DNA of 64,000 nucleotides from Aliiroseovarius marinus (GTDB taxonomy: Bacteria > Pseudomonadota > Alphaproteobacteria > Rhodobacterales > Rhodobacteraceae): positions 124,001-188,000 of the forward strand of contig NZ_SAIT01000011.1 in NCBI RefSeq assembly GCF_004360145.1, in the 5' to 3' direction. The position numbers were made by a program, and so were the translations under genes. The notes below the pieces were generated by a model. That model worked only from the letters and a program-made list of their open reading frames with translations, did not search any database and was not told where the DNA came from. Of this stretch, positions 26,493-36,760 are shown piece after piece. Every line of letters starts with the position of its first letter. Position 1 is the stretch's first letter.

Positions 26493-27878
26493 CTAGCGGC
26501 GCTGAAACTCGGGCGAGGACAGGATGATGCCGATCCCCTCCCAGCGGGTTTCTGCGGCGCGGGCTGCGAATTGGGTTGCCTCAGACGCTTGACCGGCCAG
26601 CGCCGTCTGAACAAAGTTGCGTGGGTCGGGCAGCTTGGCGTTCAAAGCTGACGGGGCCGAGACCGCCCACTGAATGCGTGCGGCCAGTCCTTGAGGTGTG
26701 ATCCAATGTGCAGCGTCCTCGGGCCAGCCATCAGGGCCGCTGGGACGTTCCCACGGTTGCCCCATCAGCTTCAGCGGCCCGAAGAACAAGAGATTACGAT
26801 CCTTGCGTTTCAGGGATGCCAGCGTGTCAACCGACACGTCCAAGGCCCGCACGGCGGATGCAATGTAGTCGAAGGGTTGCTTGATCTTCTTCTGCGCCGG
26901 TGCCCACGCAGCGGGGTGGTTTAGCAGCGCGCCATAGAGCGCCATCAGGTCTCCATCGCTATCGGTGAAGCTGGTGCTCAGGGCATCGATCAAATCGGGG
27001 TCAGGGTCATCCGACACGAAATGCGTGGCCAGTTTGCGGGCAATATGGCGTGCGGTGTCCGGGTGGCGGGCAATGTCGTCCAGCGCCTCGAAGACATCTT
27101 CGACCCGAGGTTTCTGACCGCCATAGGACTTGCCCAGAACGACTTCTGGCCCCGGATTACCCCAGTTCGGGCGATAGGCGGCACGGCCTTCTTTCCCCGG
27201 GGCGAATCCGGCCAGAAGATTGGCAAAGGCGCGCACATCGGTCTGGGTATAGCTGCCGTCCACCCCCAACGTGTGCAGTTCCAAGATTTCGCGTGCCAAG
27301 TTTTCGTTCAGGCTGCGCTTGCCTTTCATTGCCAGCTTGCTGCCTTCCCCGGCCGAGGCGAACTGGTCCAGATAGTGCAGCATCACCGGATGGGTGGTGC
27401 TGGCGCGCAGCATATCGGCGAAACGGCCGGTGATGTGGGGACGCACGACATCCTCGGGAAAAGTCGCAACCACGCTTTGGAAAAGCGGCCCCTTGCCGAC
27501 GACCGTAAAATGGTCAGCCCAGAAGCGCACCAAGCGCTCGCGAAACGCATCCTCAGCCGTGGCGCAGCGCGCGACGGTGGCCAGAAACCATGCGTCCCGC
27601 TTGCGGTTCATCTCGCGATATTTTTCTTTGCGGGCGGCTTTGGTGGTTTCGACCGCGTCCCCACCTTTGTTGCGCGCCTTGCGAAAGGCGGCGGTGAGGT
27701 CGCGGATTTCTTGAAGATCGCCGAACACATCAACGAAGCCCGAGATCGGAAAGCGGGTGGCCTGCGTGTCTGGCCCGGCCAGACGAGCCAACATGTGCTG
27801 GACCGAGCGCGGCGGCTCAAAGCCCGGCCCCGGCCCATACCCAAACCGGTTTTGTGCAATGCGTGGGTCGAATGACAT
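26493..27878 (-). CDS. DUF1800-family protein
   Basis: This 461-residue protein begins FDPRIAQNRFGYGPGPG, the DUF1800 N-terminal motif, and contains LNENLAREILELHTLGVDG and RHIARKLATHFVSDDPD, which are diagnostic for the family. I see no classical signal peptide, while its partner DUF1501 carries a Tat signal. The two are almost always encoded together. The reaction is unknown. The start at 27878 follows AGGAGA by six bases; a longer frame upstream overlaps a hairpin-rich gap. Confidence 0.92.
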   Translation of the reverse strand: MSFDPRIAQNRFGYGPGPGFEPPRSVQHMLARLAGPDTQATRFPISGFVDVFGDLQEIRDLTAAFRKARNKGGDAVETTKAARKEKYREMNRKRDAWFLATVARCATAEDAFRERLVRFWADHFTVVGKGPLFQSVVATFPEDVVRPHITGRFADMLRASTTHPVMLHYLDQFASAGEGSKLAMKGKRSLNENLAREILELHTLGVDGSYTQTDVRAFANLLAGFAPGKEGRAAYRPNWGNPGPEVVLGKSYGGQKPRVEDVFEALDDIARHPDTARHIARKLATHFVSDDPDPDLIDALSTSFTDSDGDLMALYGALLNHPAAWAPAQKKIKQPFDYIASAVRALDVSVDTLASLKRKDRNLLFFGPLKLMGQPWERPSGPDGWPEDAAHWITPQGLAARIQWAVSAPSALNAKLPDPRNFVQTALAGQASEATQFAARAAETRWEGIGIILSSPEFQRR

Positions 27879-27972
27879 TCTGTTCTCCTGGCACCAGACT
27901 GGCGCGCACAGCATGTGCGGGCAAGTCAGAGTGTGCCAGGGGAATTATTGATATACGATGACAGTGACGAGA

Positions 27973-29823
27973 TCACTCTTGCGGAATGACCCGCAGGTGC
28001 AGTTCGCGCAGCTGTTCGTTCTGCGGTTCGGAAGGGGCGTTCATCATCAGGTCTTCGGCGCGCTGGTTCATCGGGAACATCATCACTTCGCGGATGTTTT
28101 CCTGATCGGCCAGCAGCATGACGATGCGGTCGACACCAGCAGCACAGCCACCGTGCGGGGGTGCGCCGTACTGGAACGCGTTGACCATACCGCCGAAGCG
28201 TTTGATCACTTCGCTTTTACCATAGCCGGCCAGTTCGAAGGCCTTGAACATGATCTCAGGCTGGTGGTTCCGGATCGCGCCCGACACTAGTTCGTAGCCG
28301 TTACAGGCCAAGTCATACTGGAAGCCTTTGACGTGCAGCGGATCGCCCAGCAGCGCGTCCAGACCGCCTTGCGGCATCGAGAACGGGTTGTGGTCGAAGT
28401 CCAGACCACCGTTTTCTTCGTCCAGCTGGAAGATCGGGAAGTCGACGATCCAAGCAAAGGCGAAACGGTCCTTGTCGGTCAGGCCAAGCTCGTCACCGAT
28501 GACGGTACGGGCGCGGCCCGCGACGCCTTCGAAGGCTTTCGGCTTGCCGCCCAGGAAGAAGGCCGCGTCGCCGATGTCCAGACCCAGTTGTTGGCGGATG
28601 GCTTCGGTGCGCTCGGGGCCGATGTTCTTGGCCAGCGGACCGGCCGCTTCCATGCCGCCTTCGACTTCGCCGGATTTCAGCTTGGCTTGGGCTTCTTTCA
28701 CGGTGATGCCCAGCTCTTGCGCCACGGCATCTGCGGTCTTCTCGCGCCAGAAGATATAGCCCATGCCGGGCAGACCTTCTTGCTGCGCGAATTTGTTCAT
28801 GCGGTCGCAGAACTTGCGCGAGCCACCTTTGGGGGCCGGGATGGCGCGGATTTCAGTACCGTCCTGTTCCAGCAGCTTGGCGAAGATCGCGAAGCCCGAG
28901 CCACGGAAGTGGTCCGAGACGATCTGCATTTTGATCGGGTTGCGCAGGTCCGGCTTGTCGGTGCCATACCACAGGGCGGAATCTGCGTACGAGATCTGCT
29001 CCCATGTCTGGTCGACTTTGCGGCCTTTGCCGAATTCTTCGAAGATGCCGCGCAGAACCGGCTCGATCGTGTCGAACACGTCCTGCTGGGTGACGAAGCT
29101 CATCTCCATGTCCAACTGATAGAAGTCGGTGGGCGAGCGGTCGGCACGCGGGTCTTCGTCGCGGAAGCACGGCGCGATCTGGAAATACTTGTCGAAGCCA
29201 GCAACCATCATCAGCTGTTTGAACTGCTGCGGGGCCTGTGGCAGCGCATAGAACTTGCCCGGGTGCAGACGCGACGGCACAAGGAAGTCACGCGCACCTT
29301 CCGGCGACGAGGCTGTGATGATCGGGGTCTGGTATTCGCGGAAGCCCTGATCCCACATACGCTTGCGCATCGAGGCCACAACGTCCGAACGCAGCTTCAT
29401 GTTTTCCTGCATCACCTCACGACGCAGGTCCAGGAAGCGGTACTTCAGACGGGTTTCTTCCGGGTATTCCTGATCGCCGAACACCATCAGCGGCAGTTCG
29501 TCAGCGGCGCCCAGAACCTCCAGATCACGGACGAAGACTTCGACTTCACCGGTCGGGATCTTTTCGTTGATCAGGTCTTCGTCGCGCGCTTTTACGTTGC
29601 CGTCGATGCGGATACACCATTCCGAGCGCACCTTCTCCATCTCGGCAAAGACGGGGCTGTCGGGGTCACACAGAACCTGCGTCACGCCGTAATGGTCGCG
29701 CAGGTCGATGAACAGGATGCCGCCATGGTCGCGGACACGATGGACCCAGCCCGACAGGCGGACGGTCTCACCGACGTTGGATTTGTTCAGTTCAGCACAG
29801 GTGTGGCTGCGATAGGCGTGCAT
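27973..29823 (-). CDS. aspS: Aspartyl-tRNA synthetase, possibly non-discriminating
   Basis: This 616-residue class II synthetase charges tRNA-Asp with aspartate. The N-terminal OB-fold carries [12 protein letters not shown] (24-35). Motif 2 is [12 protein letters not shown], the bacterial GAD insertion domain is in the middle, and motif 3 is [11 protein letters not shown] near the C-terminus. His33 in RDHGG is the residue type associated with enzymes that also charge tRNA-Asn. If so, a GatCAB amidotransferase would be needed. That part is an inference. Confidence 0.96.
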   Translation of the reverse strand: MHAYRSHTCAELNKSNVGETVRLSGWVHRVRDHGGILFIDLRDHYGVTQVLCDPDSPVFAEMEKVRSEWCIRIDGNVKARDEDLINEKIPTGEVEVFVRDLEVLGAADELPLMVFGDQEYPEETRLKYRFLDLRREVMQENMKLRSDVVASMRKRMWDQGFREYQTPIITASSPEGARDFLVPSRLHPGKFYALPQAPQQFKQLMMVAGFDKYFQIAPCFRDEDPRADRSPTDFYQLDMEMSFVTQQDVFDTIEPVLRGIFEEFGKGRKVDQTWEQISYADSALWYGTDKPDLRNPIKMQIVSDHFRGSGFAIFAKLLEQDGTEIRAIPAPKGGSRKFCDRMNKFAQQEGLPGMGYIFWREKTADAVAQELGITVKEAQAKLKSGEVEGGMEAAGPLAKNIGPERTEAIRQQLGLDIGDAAFFLGGKPKAFEGVAGRARTVIGDELGLTDKDRFAFAWIVDFPIFQLDEENGGLDFDHNPFSMPQGGLDALLGDPLHVKGFQYDLACNGYELVSGAIRNHQPEIMFKAFELAGYGKSEVIKRFGGMVNAFQYGAPPHGGCAAGVDRIVMLLADQENIREVMMFPMNQRAEDLMMNAPSEPQNEQLRELHLRVIPQE

Positions 29824-30084
29824 GTCAGGCTCCCACGAGCGGATTTAAGTCTCGGGCCGATACACCTGCCTTGGCGGGCAAAGTCAAGGCGCAGTGGCAC
29901 CAATGGCGCAAAAGAGCCGCCACAAGGTGCAATTTTCTTGGCGTGGGGCGCAGCGCTGGCTAGAAAACTCCTATTCATCCCCACCAGCAGGTGGGCAGAG
30001 GTTTCGAGGCAAAGACCGAATGGTCGGGCAATTTGATCACGGGAATAGATCCGCCGGAATGGGCCGCCTTGAAAGGCTGGCCCC

Positions 30085-31353
30085 ATGACAGATCGCATGG
30101 ACAAGGCTCTGGGCATCTTCATCCTTGGGGGTTTCCTTGGCCTGATGCTGCACAGCTATTGGGGCAATTGGCCGGTCGACCTGTCGGCGCTGTACTTCGC
30201 GGCTTACTTCTTTGATGCGGGCGCCTATGAGCTGGTCTATGCGCCCGACGGTCAGGCGTTCTGGGATCAGGCCTATCCAGAGTGGCGCGCGCTGGCGCGA
30301 TCACAGGGGTACGAGGCGACCCTGCTTCCGGCCTATGTCTATCCTCCGCTATGGGCGGCGGTCTTGGGGCCGTGGGCCAGCGTCGTGAGTTTCACCAGCT
30401 TTGCGAATACGTTCCTTTTGGTCTTTCTGGGGGCGATCATCGGAATGATCCTGATGACCTACCAAATGGCCCGCCGGATTGCAGAGGCCGCAGGCACGCC
30501 CCTGATTCCCTTTGCGCTCTTTTGCCTGATCGGTGCCTTTCTGGCCGGGTCTACGTCCTACGGCTCGCTTTCTTTTCAATTGGGGCAACCGCAGATATTG
30601 GTCTCGTTCCTGCTGATGCTGTGCCTGTATCTGCTTAGCTGCAACAACGATCTGTCGGCGGGTGTCGTGTTGGCTTTCGCGGCGGCGATCAAACTGATGC
30701 CCGCGATACTGGTGGTGCTGTTCATCATGGAGCGCCGTTGGCGGGCGTTGGGGGCCTTCGTCGTGGCGGGGGCGCTGTTGGCCGGAATGTCTGTTATTGT
30801 GGCCGGGTGGCCAATGCATCAGGCCTTGCTCGAGCGGATTGGGCACCTGACGTCGCAAATCTCGATCAGTCGGCTGGGGATCGGGATCGAGACCGTGCTT
30901 TATCATTTCGGGCAGGTGGCAACGGGTGATGGCCAATGGCAGATCGAACGCCCTGAATTGATAGAGAAACCCGCATGGCTGGGCATCAGCACCCGTGCCC
31001 TTCTTATCGCTGGCCTGCTTGCGATTTGGTCCAGCACCTGTGCGGTGCTTCCACCCGTCCGCCTGTGGGTCCGGTTCACGCTGATCTTTCTGCTGGTCGT
31101 CACAACCGCGTCGCTGTCATGGCTTCACTATCTGGTCTTGCCCGCGCTTTTGGCGCTGGTCGCGGCAAGCCTTGCCCCCGGCCGCGGCGTGCGCCTTGTT
31201 TTGCTGGGCGGCGCCGTTCTTACCTGCTTGCCGGTCTACCTGTGGCTGCTGGACACGCCGCTTGCTGGCTACGGTGAAGTCTATCTGCATTTGGCCTTAA
31301 TTATGGCCACAGCGCTGGCGCTTTTGCAGGCAGCGCGAAAACATCGTATATGA
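30085..31353 (+). CDS. GT87/DUF2029-family membrane glycosyltransferase
   Basis: This 422-residue inner-membrane protein has about ten hydrophobic helices. The first periplasmic loop carries the conserved aspartate (WPVDLSALYFAAYF) and YPPLWAAVLGP, features of GT87 polyprenol-phosphate mannosyltransferases. Later come FQLGQPQILVSFLLML and AAAIKLMPAILVVLFI. It may transfer sugars from a lipid carrier in the periplasm; donor and acceptor are unknown. A possible alternative start is the ATG at 30097. It precedes carB but is separated from it by about 100 bp. Confidence 0.85.
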   Translation: MTDRMDKALGIFILGGFLGLMLHSYWGNWPVDLSALYFAAYFFDAGAYELVYAPDGQAFWDQAYPEWRALARSQGYEATLLPAYVYPPLWAAVLGPWASVVSFTSFANTFLLVFLGAIIGMILMTYQMARRIAEAAGTPLIPFALFCLIGAFLAGSTSYGSLSFQLGQPQILVSFLLMLCLYLLSCNNDLSAGVVLAFAAAIKLMPAILVVLFIMERRWRALGAFVVAGALLAGMSVIVAGWPMHQALLERIGHLTSQISISRLGIGIETVLYHFGQVATGDGQWQIERPELIEKPAWLGISTRALLIAGLLAIWSSTCAVLPPVRLWVRFTLIFLLVVTTASLSWLHYLVLPALLALVAASLAPGRGVRLVLLGGAVLTCLPVYLWLLDTPLAGYGEVYLHLALIMATALALLQAARKHRI

Positions 31354-31466
31354 ATGCGCAAACAGGGCTTGCAGAAACCCCGCTGGTGTCTATAACCCAC
31401 GACAATTTGCGTGCGGCAGGGATTCCCGCGCGCGTTCAGTCTGCCGATGGGGGATACCATGCCTAA
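31350..31466 (+). CDS. Possible small ORF bridging the GT87 gene and carB
   Basis: A 38-codon frame starts in an ATGA overlap with the GT87 stop and ends 5 bases inside carB. The peptide ([20 protein letters not shown] as its first half) has no recognisable domain. Its position would allow translational coupling from one gene to the next. There is no ribosome site besides the overlap, so it may be chance. Confidence 0.2.
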   Translation: MNAQTGLAETPLVSITHDNLRAAGIPARVQSADGGYHA

Positions 31467-34400
31467 AAGAACCGATATCAACTCGATCATGATCATCGGC
31501 GCGGGGCCCATCATTATTGGGCAAGCCTGCGAGTTTGACTACTCGGGTGCCCAAGCTTGTAAGGCGCTGCGCGAAGAAGGCTACCGCGTCATTCTGGTGA
31601 ACTCGAACCCGGCGACGATCATGACCGACCCCGGTCTGGCCGACGCGACATATATCGAGCCGATCACCGCCGAAGTCGTCGCCAAAATCATCGAGAAAGA
31701 GCGCCCCGATGCGTTGCTACCCACCATGGGTGGTCAGACCGGTCTGAACACCGCGCTGGAACTGGACGATCTGGGTGTTCTGGACAAGTTCAACGTGGAA
31801 CTGATCGGCGCCAAGCGCGACGCCATCGAGATGGCAGAAGACCGCAAACTGTTCCGCGAAGCGATGGACCGTCTGGGCATCGAAAACCCCCGCGCAACCA
31901 TCGTCACCGCACCGACCAACGAAAAGGGTCACGCGGATCTGGACGCTGGCGTGAAGATGGCGCTCGAGACGCTGGACGAAATCGGTCTGCCCGCGATCAT
32001 CCGCCCCGCCTTTACCTTGGGCGGCACCGGCGGTGGTGTGGCGTATAACCGCGAAGAATACGAACATTACTGCCGCACCGGCATGGATGCCTCGCCGGTG
32101 AACCAGATCCTTGTGGATGAAAGCCTGCTGGGTTGGAAAGAATACGAGATGGAGGTTGTGCGCGACACTGCCGACAACGCCATCATCGTCTGTTCCATCG
32201 AAAACGTGGATCCGATGGGTGTACACACCGGCGACTCGATCACCGTCGCGCCCGCGCTGACGCTGACCGACAAGGAATACCAGCTGATGCGCACGCACTC
32301 GATCAACGTGCTGCGCGAGATCGGCGTGGAAACCGGCGGATCGAACGTACAGTGGGCCGTGAACCCCGCCGATGGCCGTATGGTCGTCATCGAAATGAAC
32401 CCGCGCGTGTCGCGCTCCTCGGCGCTGGCCTCGAAAGCGACCGGTTTCCCGATCGCCAAGATCGCGGCGAAGCTGGCCGTGGGCTATACGCTGGACGAGC
32501 TGGACAACGACATCACCAAGGTCACCCCCGCCTCGTTCGAGCCGACCATCGACTATGTCGTCACCAAGATCCCGAAATTCGCGTTCGAGAAGTTCCCCGG
32601 CTCCAAGCCCGAACTGACCACCGCGATGAAATCCGTGGGCGAGGCGATGTCGATTGGCCGCACCATCCACGAATCGATGCAGAAGGCTCTGGCGTCGATG
32701 GAATCGGGCCTGACCGGATTTGACGAGGTCGAGATCGAAGGCGCCCCGGAAGAGGCTGCTATCATCAAGGCCCTCTCGGAACAGCGCCCCGACCGCATCT
32801 TGCAGATCGCGCAGGCCATGCGCCTTGGCATGTCGAACTCTGACATCCAGCGTGTGACCGCGTTTGACCCGTGGTTCCTGGACCGTATCCGCGAGATCGT
32901 GGATGCTGAAAACGTTGTGCGTGAAAACGGCCTGCCGCTGGACGAAGCCGGTTTGCGCAAGCTGAAGATGCTGGGCTTCACCGATGCCCGCCTGGCCAAT
33001 TTGTCGGGCCGCACCGAAAAAGACGTGCGCGATGTACGCCGGAACGCTGGTGTGAACGCAGTGTTCAAGCGCATCGACACCTGCGCGGCGGAATTCGAAG
33101 CGCAGACGCCCTATATGTACTCGACCTATGAAGCCCCGATGATGGGCGAAGTAGAGTGTGAGGCCCGCCCGTCCGACCGCAAAAAGGTCGTCATTCTGGG
33201 CGGTGGTCCGAACCGCATCGGGCAGGGGATCGAGTTCGATTACTGCTGCTGTCACGCCTGTTTCGCGCTGACCGACGCGGGTTACGAGACCATCATGGTC
33301 AACTGTAACCCTGAAACCGTGTCGACCGACTATGACACCTCGGATCGTCTGTATTTCGAGCCGCTGACCTTCGAACACGTGATGGAAATCCTGCGTGTCG
33401 AGCAAGACAACGGCACGCTGCACGGCGTGATCGTTCAGTTCGGCGGTCAAACCCCGCTGAAGCTGGCCAACGCGCTGGAAGCCGAGGGCATTCCGATCCT
33501 GGGCACCACCCCGGATGCGATCGATCTGGCCGAAGACCGCGAGCGGTTCCAGGATCTGGTCAACAAGCTGGGCCTGAAGCAGCCGAAAAACGGCATCGCC
33601 TCGACCGACGAACAGGCGCTGGAAATCGCCGAGGAAATCGGCTTCCCGCTGGTCATTCGCCCGTCTTACGTTCTGGGTGGCCGCGCGATGGAGATCGTGC
33701 GCGACATGGGCCAGTTGAAGCGCTACATCGCCGAGGCCGTTGTGGTGTCGGGCGACAGCCCGGTTCTGCTGGACAGCTATCTGGCCGGCGCGATCGAGGT
33801 TGACGTGGACGCGCTGTGTGACGGCGAGAAGGTCCACGTTGCTGGCATCATGCAGCACATCGAAGAAGCTGGCGTCCACTCGGGCGACTCGGGCTGCTCG
33901 CTGCCGCCCTACAGCCTGTCGGAAGACATCATTGCCGAACTGCGCCGCCAGTCGCGCGAGCTTGCGCTGGCCCTGAACGTGGTTGGCCTGATGAACGTGC
34001 AGTTCGCCGTGAAAGATGGCGAGATCTATCTGATCGAAGTGAACCCGCGTGCCTCGCGCACCGTGCCGTTCGTGGCCAAGGCGGTTTTGTCGCCCATCGC
34101 CTCGATCGCAGCACGCGTCATGGCGGGCGAGAAGCTGGATGCGTTCGATCTGGTTGATCCGAACATCGACACCTACGCAGTGAAAGAGGCGGTTCTGCCC
34201 TTCGCCCGCTTCCCCGGTGTGGACACGATCCTTGGCCCGGAGATGCGTTCCACCGGCGAGGTTATGGGCGCAGACAAGGACTTCGCCATGGCCTTCCTGA
34301 AGGCACAGCTGGGCGCAGGCACCATGCTGCCGACCGAAGGCACTGTGTTCCTGTCGATCAAGGATGGCGACAAGACCCCGCAGCTGGTCGAAACCGCTCA

Positions 34401-34728
34401 GATGCTGATCGAGCAAGGCTTCCGCATCATCGCGACCTCGGGCACGGCCAAGTTCTTGGCTGAAAACGCGGTCGAGGCGGATGTGGTTGCGAAAGCCTAT
34501 GAACCGGGCCGCATGATCATCGACATCATGAAAGATGGCGAAGTGCATCTGGTCATGAACACGACCGAGGGCGCGCAATCCGTCAGCGACAGCCGCGAAA
34601 TGCGCAACGTCGCCCTGATGGACAAGATCCCCTACTTCACCACGCTGGCCGGCAGCCACGCCGCTGCCCGCGCCATGAAGACCCGCGGCGAACGCGAGAT
34701 CACGGTGAAAGCGCTGCAAGAGGCGTAA
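31459..34728 (+). CDS. carB: Carbamoyl phosphate synthase large subunit
   Basis: This 1089-residue subunit makes carbamoyl phosphate from ammonia, bicarbonate and two ATP, feeding both pyrB and argF in this window. It has two ATP-grasp halves: [20 protein letters not shown] at the start of the first and [20 protein letters not shown] at the start of the second. The C-terminal allosteric domain includes [18 protein letters not shown]. The ATG at 31459 follows GGGGGA and gives the standard N-terminus MPKRTDINS. The carA gene is not in the window. A terminator follows at 34753. Confidence 0.98.
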   Translation: MPKRTDINSIMIIGAGPIIIGQACEFDYSGAQACKALREEGYRVILVNSNPATIMTDPGLADATYIEPITAEVVAKIIEKERPDALLPTMGGQTGLNTALELDDLGVLDKFNVELIGAKRDAIEMAEDRKLFREAMDRLGIENPRATIVTAPTNEKGHADLDAGVKMALETLDEIGLPAIIRPAFTLGGTGGGVAYNREEYEHYCRTGMDASPVNQILVDESLLGWKEYEMEVVRDTADNAIIVCSIENVDPMGVHTGDSITVAPALTLTDKEYQLMRTHSINVLREIGVETGGSNVQWAVNPADGRMVVIEMNPRVSRSSALASKATGFPIAKIAAKLAVGYTLDELDNDITKVTPASFEPTIDYVVTKIPKFAFEKFPGSKPELTTAMKSVGEAMSIGRTIHESMQKALASMESGLTGFDEVEIEGAPEEAAIIKALSEQRPDRILQIAQAMRLGMSNSDIQRVTAFDPWFLDRIREIVDAENVVRENGLPLDEAGLRKLKMLGFTDARLANLSGRTEKDVRDVRRNAGVNAVFKRIDTCAAEFEAQTPYMYSTYEAPMMGEVECEARPSDRKKVVILGGGPNRIGQGIEFDYCCCHACFALTDAGYETIMVNCNPETVSTDYDTSDRLYFEPLTFEHVMEILRVEQDNGTLHGVIVQFGGQTPLKLANALEAEGIPILGTTPDAIDLAEDRERFQDLVNKLGLKQPKNGIASTDEQALEIAEEIGFPLVIRPSYVLGGRAMEIVRDMGQLKRYIAEAVVVSGDSPVLLDSYLAGAIEVDVDALCDGEKVHVAGIMQHIEEAGVHSGDSGCSLPPYSLSEDIIAELRRQSRELALALNVVGLMNVQFAVKDGEIYLIEVNPRASRTVPFVAKAVLSPIASIAARVMAGEKLDAFDLVDPNIDTYAVKEAVLPFARFPGVDTILGPEMRSTGEVMGADKDFAMAFLKAQLGAGTMLPTEGTVFLSIKDGDKTPQLVETAQMLIEQGFRIIATSGTAKFLAENAVEADVVAKAYEPGRMIIDIMKDGEVHLVMNTTEGAQSVSDSREMRNVALMDKIPYFTTLAGSHAAARAMKTRGEREITVKALQEA

Positions 34729-34752
34729 GTCCCTCAGCACAGACAGAACAAA

Positions 34753-34778
34753 GGGCGCGGCAATTCCGCGCCCTTTTT
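34753..34778 (+). terminator. Rho-independent terminator after carB
   Basis: GGGCGCGG and CCGCGCCC pair around CAATT, followed by TTTTT. It starts 24 bp after the carB stop. Confidence 0.9.
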
Positions 34779-34851
34779 CGTGGCTGGGTGAAAATCTCGT
34801 TCGATTTGCGTGGGCTGTGCTATGCTTTCCTCAACAAGAAGGAGAGCAGTG

Positions 34852-35169
34852 ATGAAACCCTTTGCCCCCATGATCTTGCCCGTCGCACTTGTCGGCCTTC
34901 TGTCCGGATGTCAGGCGATGCAACCAACCACCACGCCCACCACCAACGTCACGGACCTTCCGCTGATGGGCGGGTATCGCAGCCCTGCGGATGAATGCGA
35001 AAAGCTGGGCGAGAACGAGCTGACCATCAACTATCTGGACCACACGGCCACCTTGGTCGGCTGCCCGGCAGACTATGAAGGTCTGGGCGTGTTCCAAGTG
35101 GATACCGGCGGCATCGAGGTCGCGCGGATTGACGGCTGGGTTCTGTTCAGCGTTCCCAGTGGGTCTTAA
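34852..35169 (+). CDS. Small putative lipoprotein
   Basis: This 105-residue protein has a lipoprotein signal: a hydrophobic N-terminus ending LVGLLSGC, with the lipidated cysteine at position 20. A threonine-rich spacer (about 25-34) is followed by a compact domain with two cysteines, in DECEKLGEN and LVGCPADYEG. It probably sits in the outer or inner membrane facing the periplasm. I do not recognise a family. AAGGAGAG precedes the ATG. It overlaps the convergent desaturase gene by four bases at the stop codons. Confidence 0.75.
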   Translation: MKPFAPMILPVALVGLLSGCQAMQPTTTPTTNVTDLPLMGGYRSPADECEKLGENELTINYLDHTATLVGCPADYEGLGVFQVDTGGIEVARIDGWVLFSVPSGS

Positions 35170-36200
35170 CCGTACAGCTGCTGCGCCTGCGTGAACGACA
35201 TCAGCTTCTTGCTTTTCTCGTCCCACAGATGCAGGCGCACGCTGGCAAGGCTCTCGCGGATCGTCATGCGGTTCACCGTCGACAGATACTCGTGGTCTTT
35301 CAGCACTTCGGTCAGGCGATAGAACGGGATACGGCTGTGCAGGTGATGCACGTGGTGAATGCCGATATTCGCACTGAACCATTGCAGGATCGCGGGCATC
35401 ACGTAGTGCGAGCTGCCATGCAGGGCCGCGTCGTGCAGCTGCCAGTCTTCCTCGGCCTTCCAGTGCGTTTCTTCAAACTGGTGCTGGATATAGAACAGCC
35501 ACATGCCCGCGGTGGCGGCCAGCAACGTGGTGGGCAGGAAGATCAGCAGGACGGGCATCAGCCCGCCGAAATACCAGATCAACACAAGCGCCGCGACAAT
35601 CACGATGTTCGTCGCCATCGCACTGACCCAATACTTCGCGGCATTCATCAACCCGAAGGGCAGGCGGTTTTGCAGCAGGAACAGGTATCCGGGCGCAAAG
35701 CCGAACAGCGTGATCGGGTTGCGATAGAGCCGGTACTGGAATTTGCGCAGCGGCGACAGCGCGTTGTACTCGTCCACAGTCAGGGTCATGATGTCGCCAA
35801 TCCCACGCTTGCCCAGATTGCCGGCCGAGTTGTGGTGGATCGAATGCGTGCGCTTCCAGACATCATAGGGCGTCAGGGTGACGACGCCGATCACGCGGCC
35901 AACCCAATCGCTCACCGTGCGGTTTTTGAAGACCGAGCCATGTCCGCAGTCATGCTGGATGGCGAACAGGCGCAGAAGGAAGGCCGCGTTGAATAGCGCG
36001 ATGCCAAGGCTCAGCCACGGGCTAATCGACAGGCAATACCACGCAAGCGCCCAAAGAAGCAGAAACGGAACCGCGCTGACGACCAGCTCGAACGAGCTGC
36101 GCAGCGTGCTGGGTTCGCGATACTTTGCCAGCGTTCTGACCCAATCACGGGCTGTAAGGTCTTCGTCGTTCGGCAGCGGAATGTTTGAGAGCTCTGTCAT
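35166..36200 (-). CDS. Membrane fatty acid desaturase
   Basis: This 344-residue di-iron integral membrane enzyme introduces a double bond into acyl chains of lipids. The three histidine boxes are HDCGH (about 94-98), HSIHH (about 130-134) and HHVHH near residue 289, with membrane helices between them as in the DesA/delta-12 class. The regiochemistry is an inference. I chose the ATG at 36200, with TAGG before it; an upstream in-frame ATG at 36227 adds nine residues. A perfect palindrome lies 29-43 bp upstream. The gene is convergent with the small lipoprotein gene. Confidence 0.88.
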   Translation of the reverse strand: MTELSNIPLPNDEDLTARDWVRTLAKYREPSTLRSSFELVVSAVPFLLLWALAWYCLSISPWLSLGIALFNAAFLLRLFAIQHDCGHGSVFKNRTVSDWVGRVIGVVTLTPYDVWKRTHSIHHNSAGNLGKRGIGDIMTLTVDEYNALSPLRKFQYRLYRNPITLFGFAPGYLFLLQNRLPFGLMNAAKYWVSAMATNIVIVAALVLIWYFGGLMPVLLIFLPTTLLAATAGMWLFYIQHQFEETHWKAEEDWQLHDAALHGSSHYVMPAILQWFSANIGIHHVHHLHSRIPFYRLTEVLKDHEYLSTVNRMTIRESLASVRLHLWDEKSKKLMSFTQAQQLYG

Positions 36201-36228
36201 GGGCCTACTTTTGTGGTGGTAGGCCATT

Positions 36229-36243
36229 CCGATAGACTATCGG
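36229..36243. promoter_or_regulatory. Palindrome upstream of the desaturase gene
   Basis: CCGATAG and CTATCGG form a perfect 7-bp inverted repeat around a single A, 29-43 bp upstream of the desaturase start codon. The position suits an operator of a dimeric repressor. Confidence 0.45.
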
Positions 36244-36308
36244 GTCAACATATCAAGCGAATTCTGGAATATGTGGGGAACTCTCGTTTGGCGAGAGTGC
36301 ACCAAAGC

Positions 36309-36710
36309 TCAGGCGCTCAGCCCGATTGGCTCGATCCGATAGACGCCGTTGATCCGCCATTTGCCGTCAATGACGATCATTTCGTAGGCGAACCAATGGT
36401 CCTTGCCGGACTGGTCCTGAATGCGCAGACGTTGAAGCGTGTAGCTGCCATTGGTGATCTGATCGACATATTCCAGCTCGGCCGGATTTTGCACCATCGG
36501 ATAGCCGTTTTGCACCATCATGCCGAAGTTTTCAGGCGTGCCGAACAGGTTCTGGATGTTGGGCGACGCATAAGAAAACGCCTTGTCCGTATCCTGCGCC
36601 CCGAACGCGTCGATCTGGGACGAGATCACATCCTCGATGCTTTGATCCTGTGCGTAGGCTGGGGTCAGCATCAGCGCCAAACCCAGCAGAAGAGATGTCG
36701 GAAACCTCAT
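36309..36710 (-). CDS. DUF4864-family exported protein
   Basis: This 133-residue protein has a cleavable signal (about residues 1-20, ending TPAYAQ). The domain that follows includes SIEDVISSQIDAFGAQDTDKAFSYASP-type helices (residues about 23-50), then GMMVQNGYPMV and a beta-rich C-terminal part with WRINGVYRI. This is the DUF4864 pattern, an NTF2-like fold of unknown role. A very strong ribosome site, GGAGGTGAT, precedes the ATG at 36710. The lipoprotein gene 50 bp upstream on the same strand may be co-transcribed. Confidence 0.85.
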   Translation of the reverse strand: MRFPTSLLLGLALMLTPAYAQDQSIEDVISSQIDAFGAQDTDKAFSYASPNIQNLFGTPENFGMMVQNGYPMVQNPAELEYVDQITNGSYTLQRLRIQDQSGKDHWFAYEMIVIDGKWRINGVYRIEPIGLSA

Positions 36711-36760
36711 GTGTATCACCTCCTTTACGAAGACGATTACGGTGCGAGGTGCGGTTTGGA

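Noticed and set aside
28333-30036. A 567-codon open frame antisense to aspS
   Set aside because: Same cause: GC-rich coding sequence leaves few stops on the other strand. The product has no domain and no start signal.
31354-31395. 13-codon frame ([13 protein letters not shown]) before carB as an arginine or pyrimidine leader
   Set aside because: Only two arginines, no run, and no clear hairpins after it; the argD case is far stronger.
31717-34740. A 1007-codon open frame antisense to carB
   Set aside because: It mirrors the carB reading frame in a GC-rich gene, has no ribosome site, and its translation is rich in H, R, D, V and Q as expected from antisense of a coding strand.
36280-36298. 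ACTCTCG-TTTG-CGAGAGT hairpin after the DUF4864 gene as a terminator
   Set aside because: The stem is only 7 bp and no T-run follows on either strand, so I did not list it.
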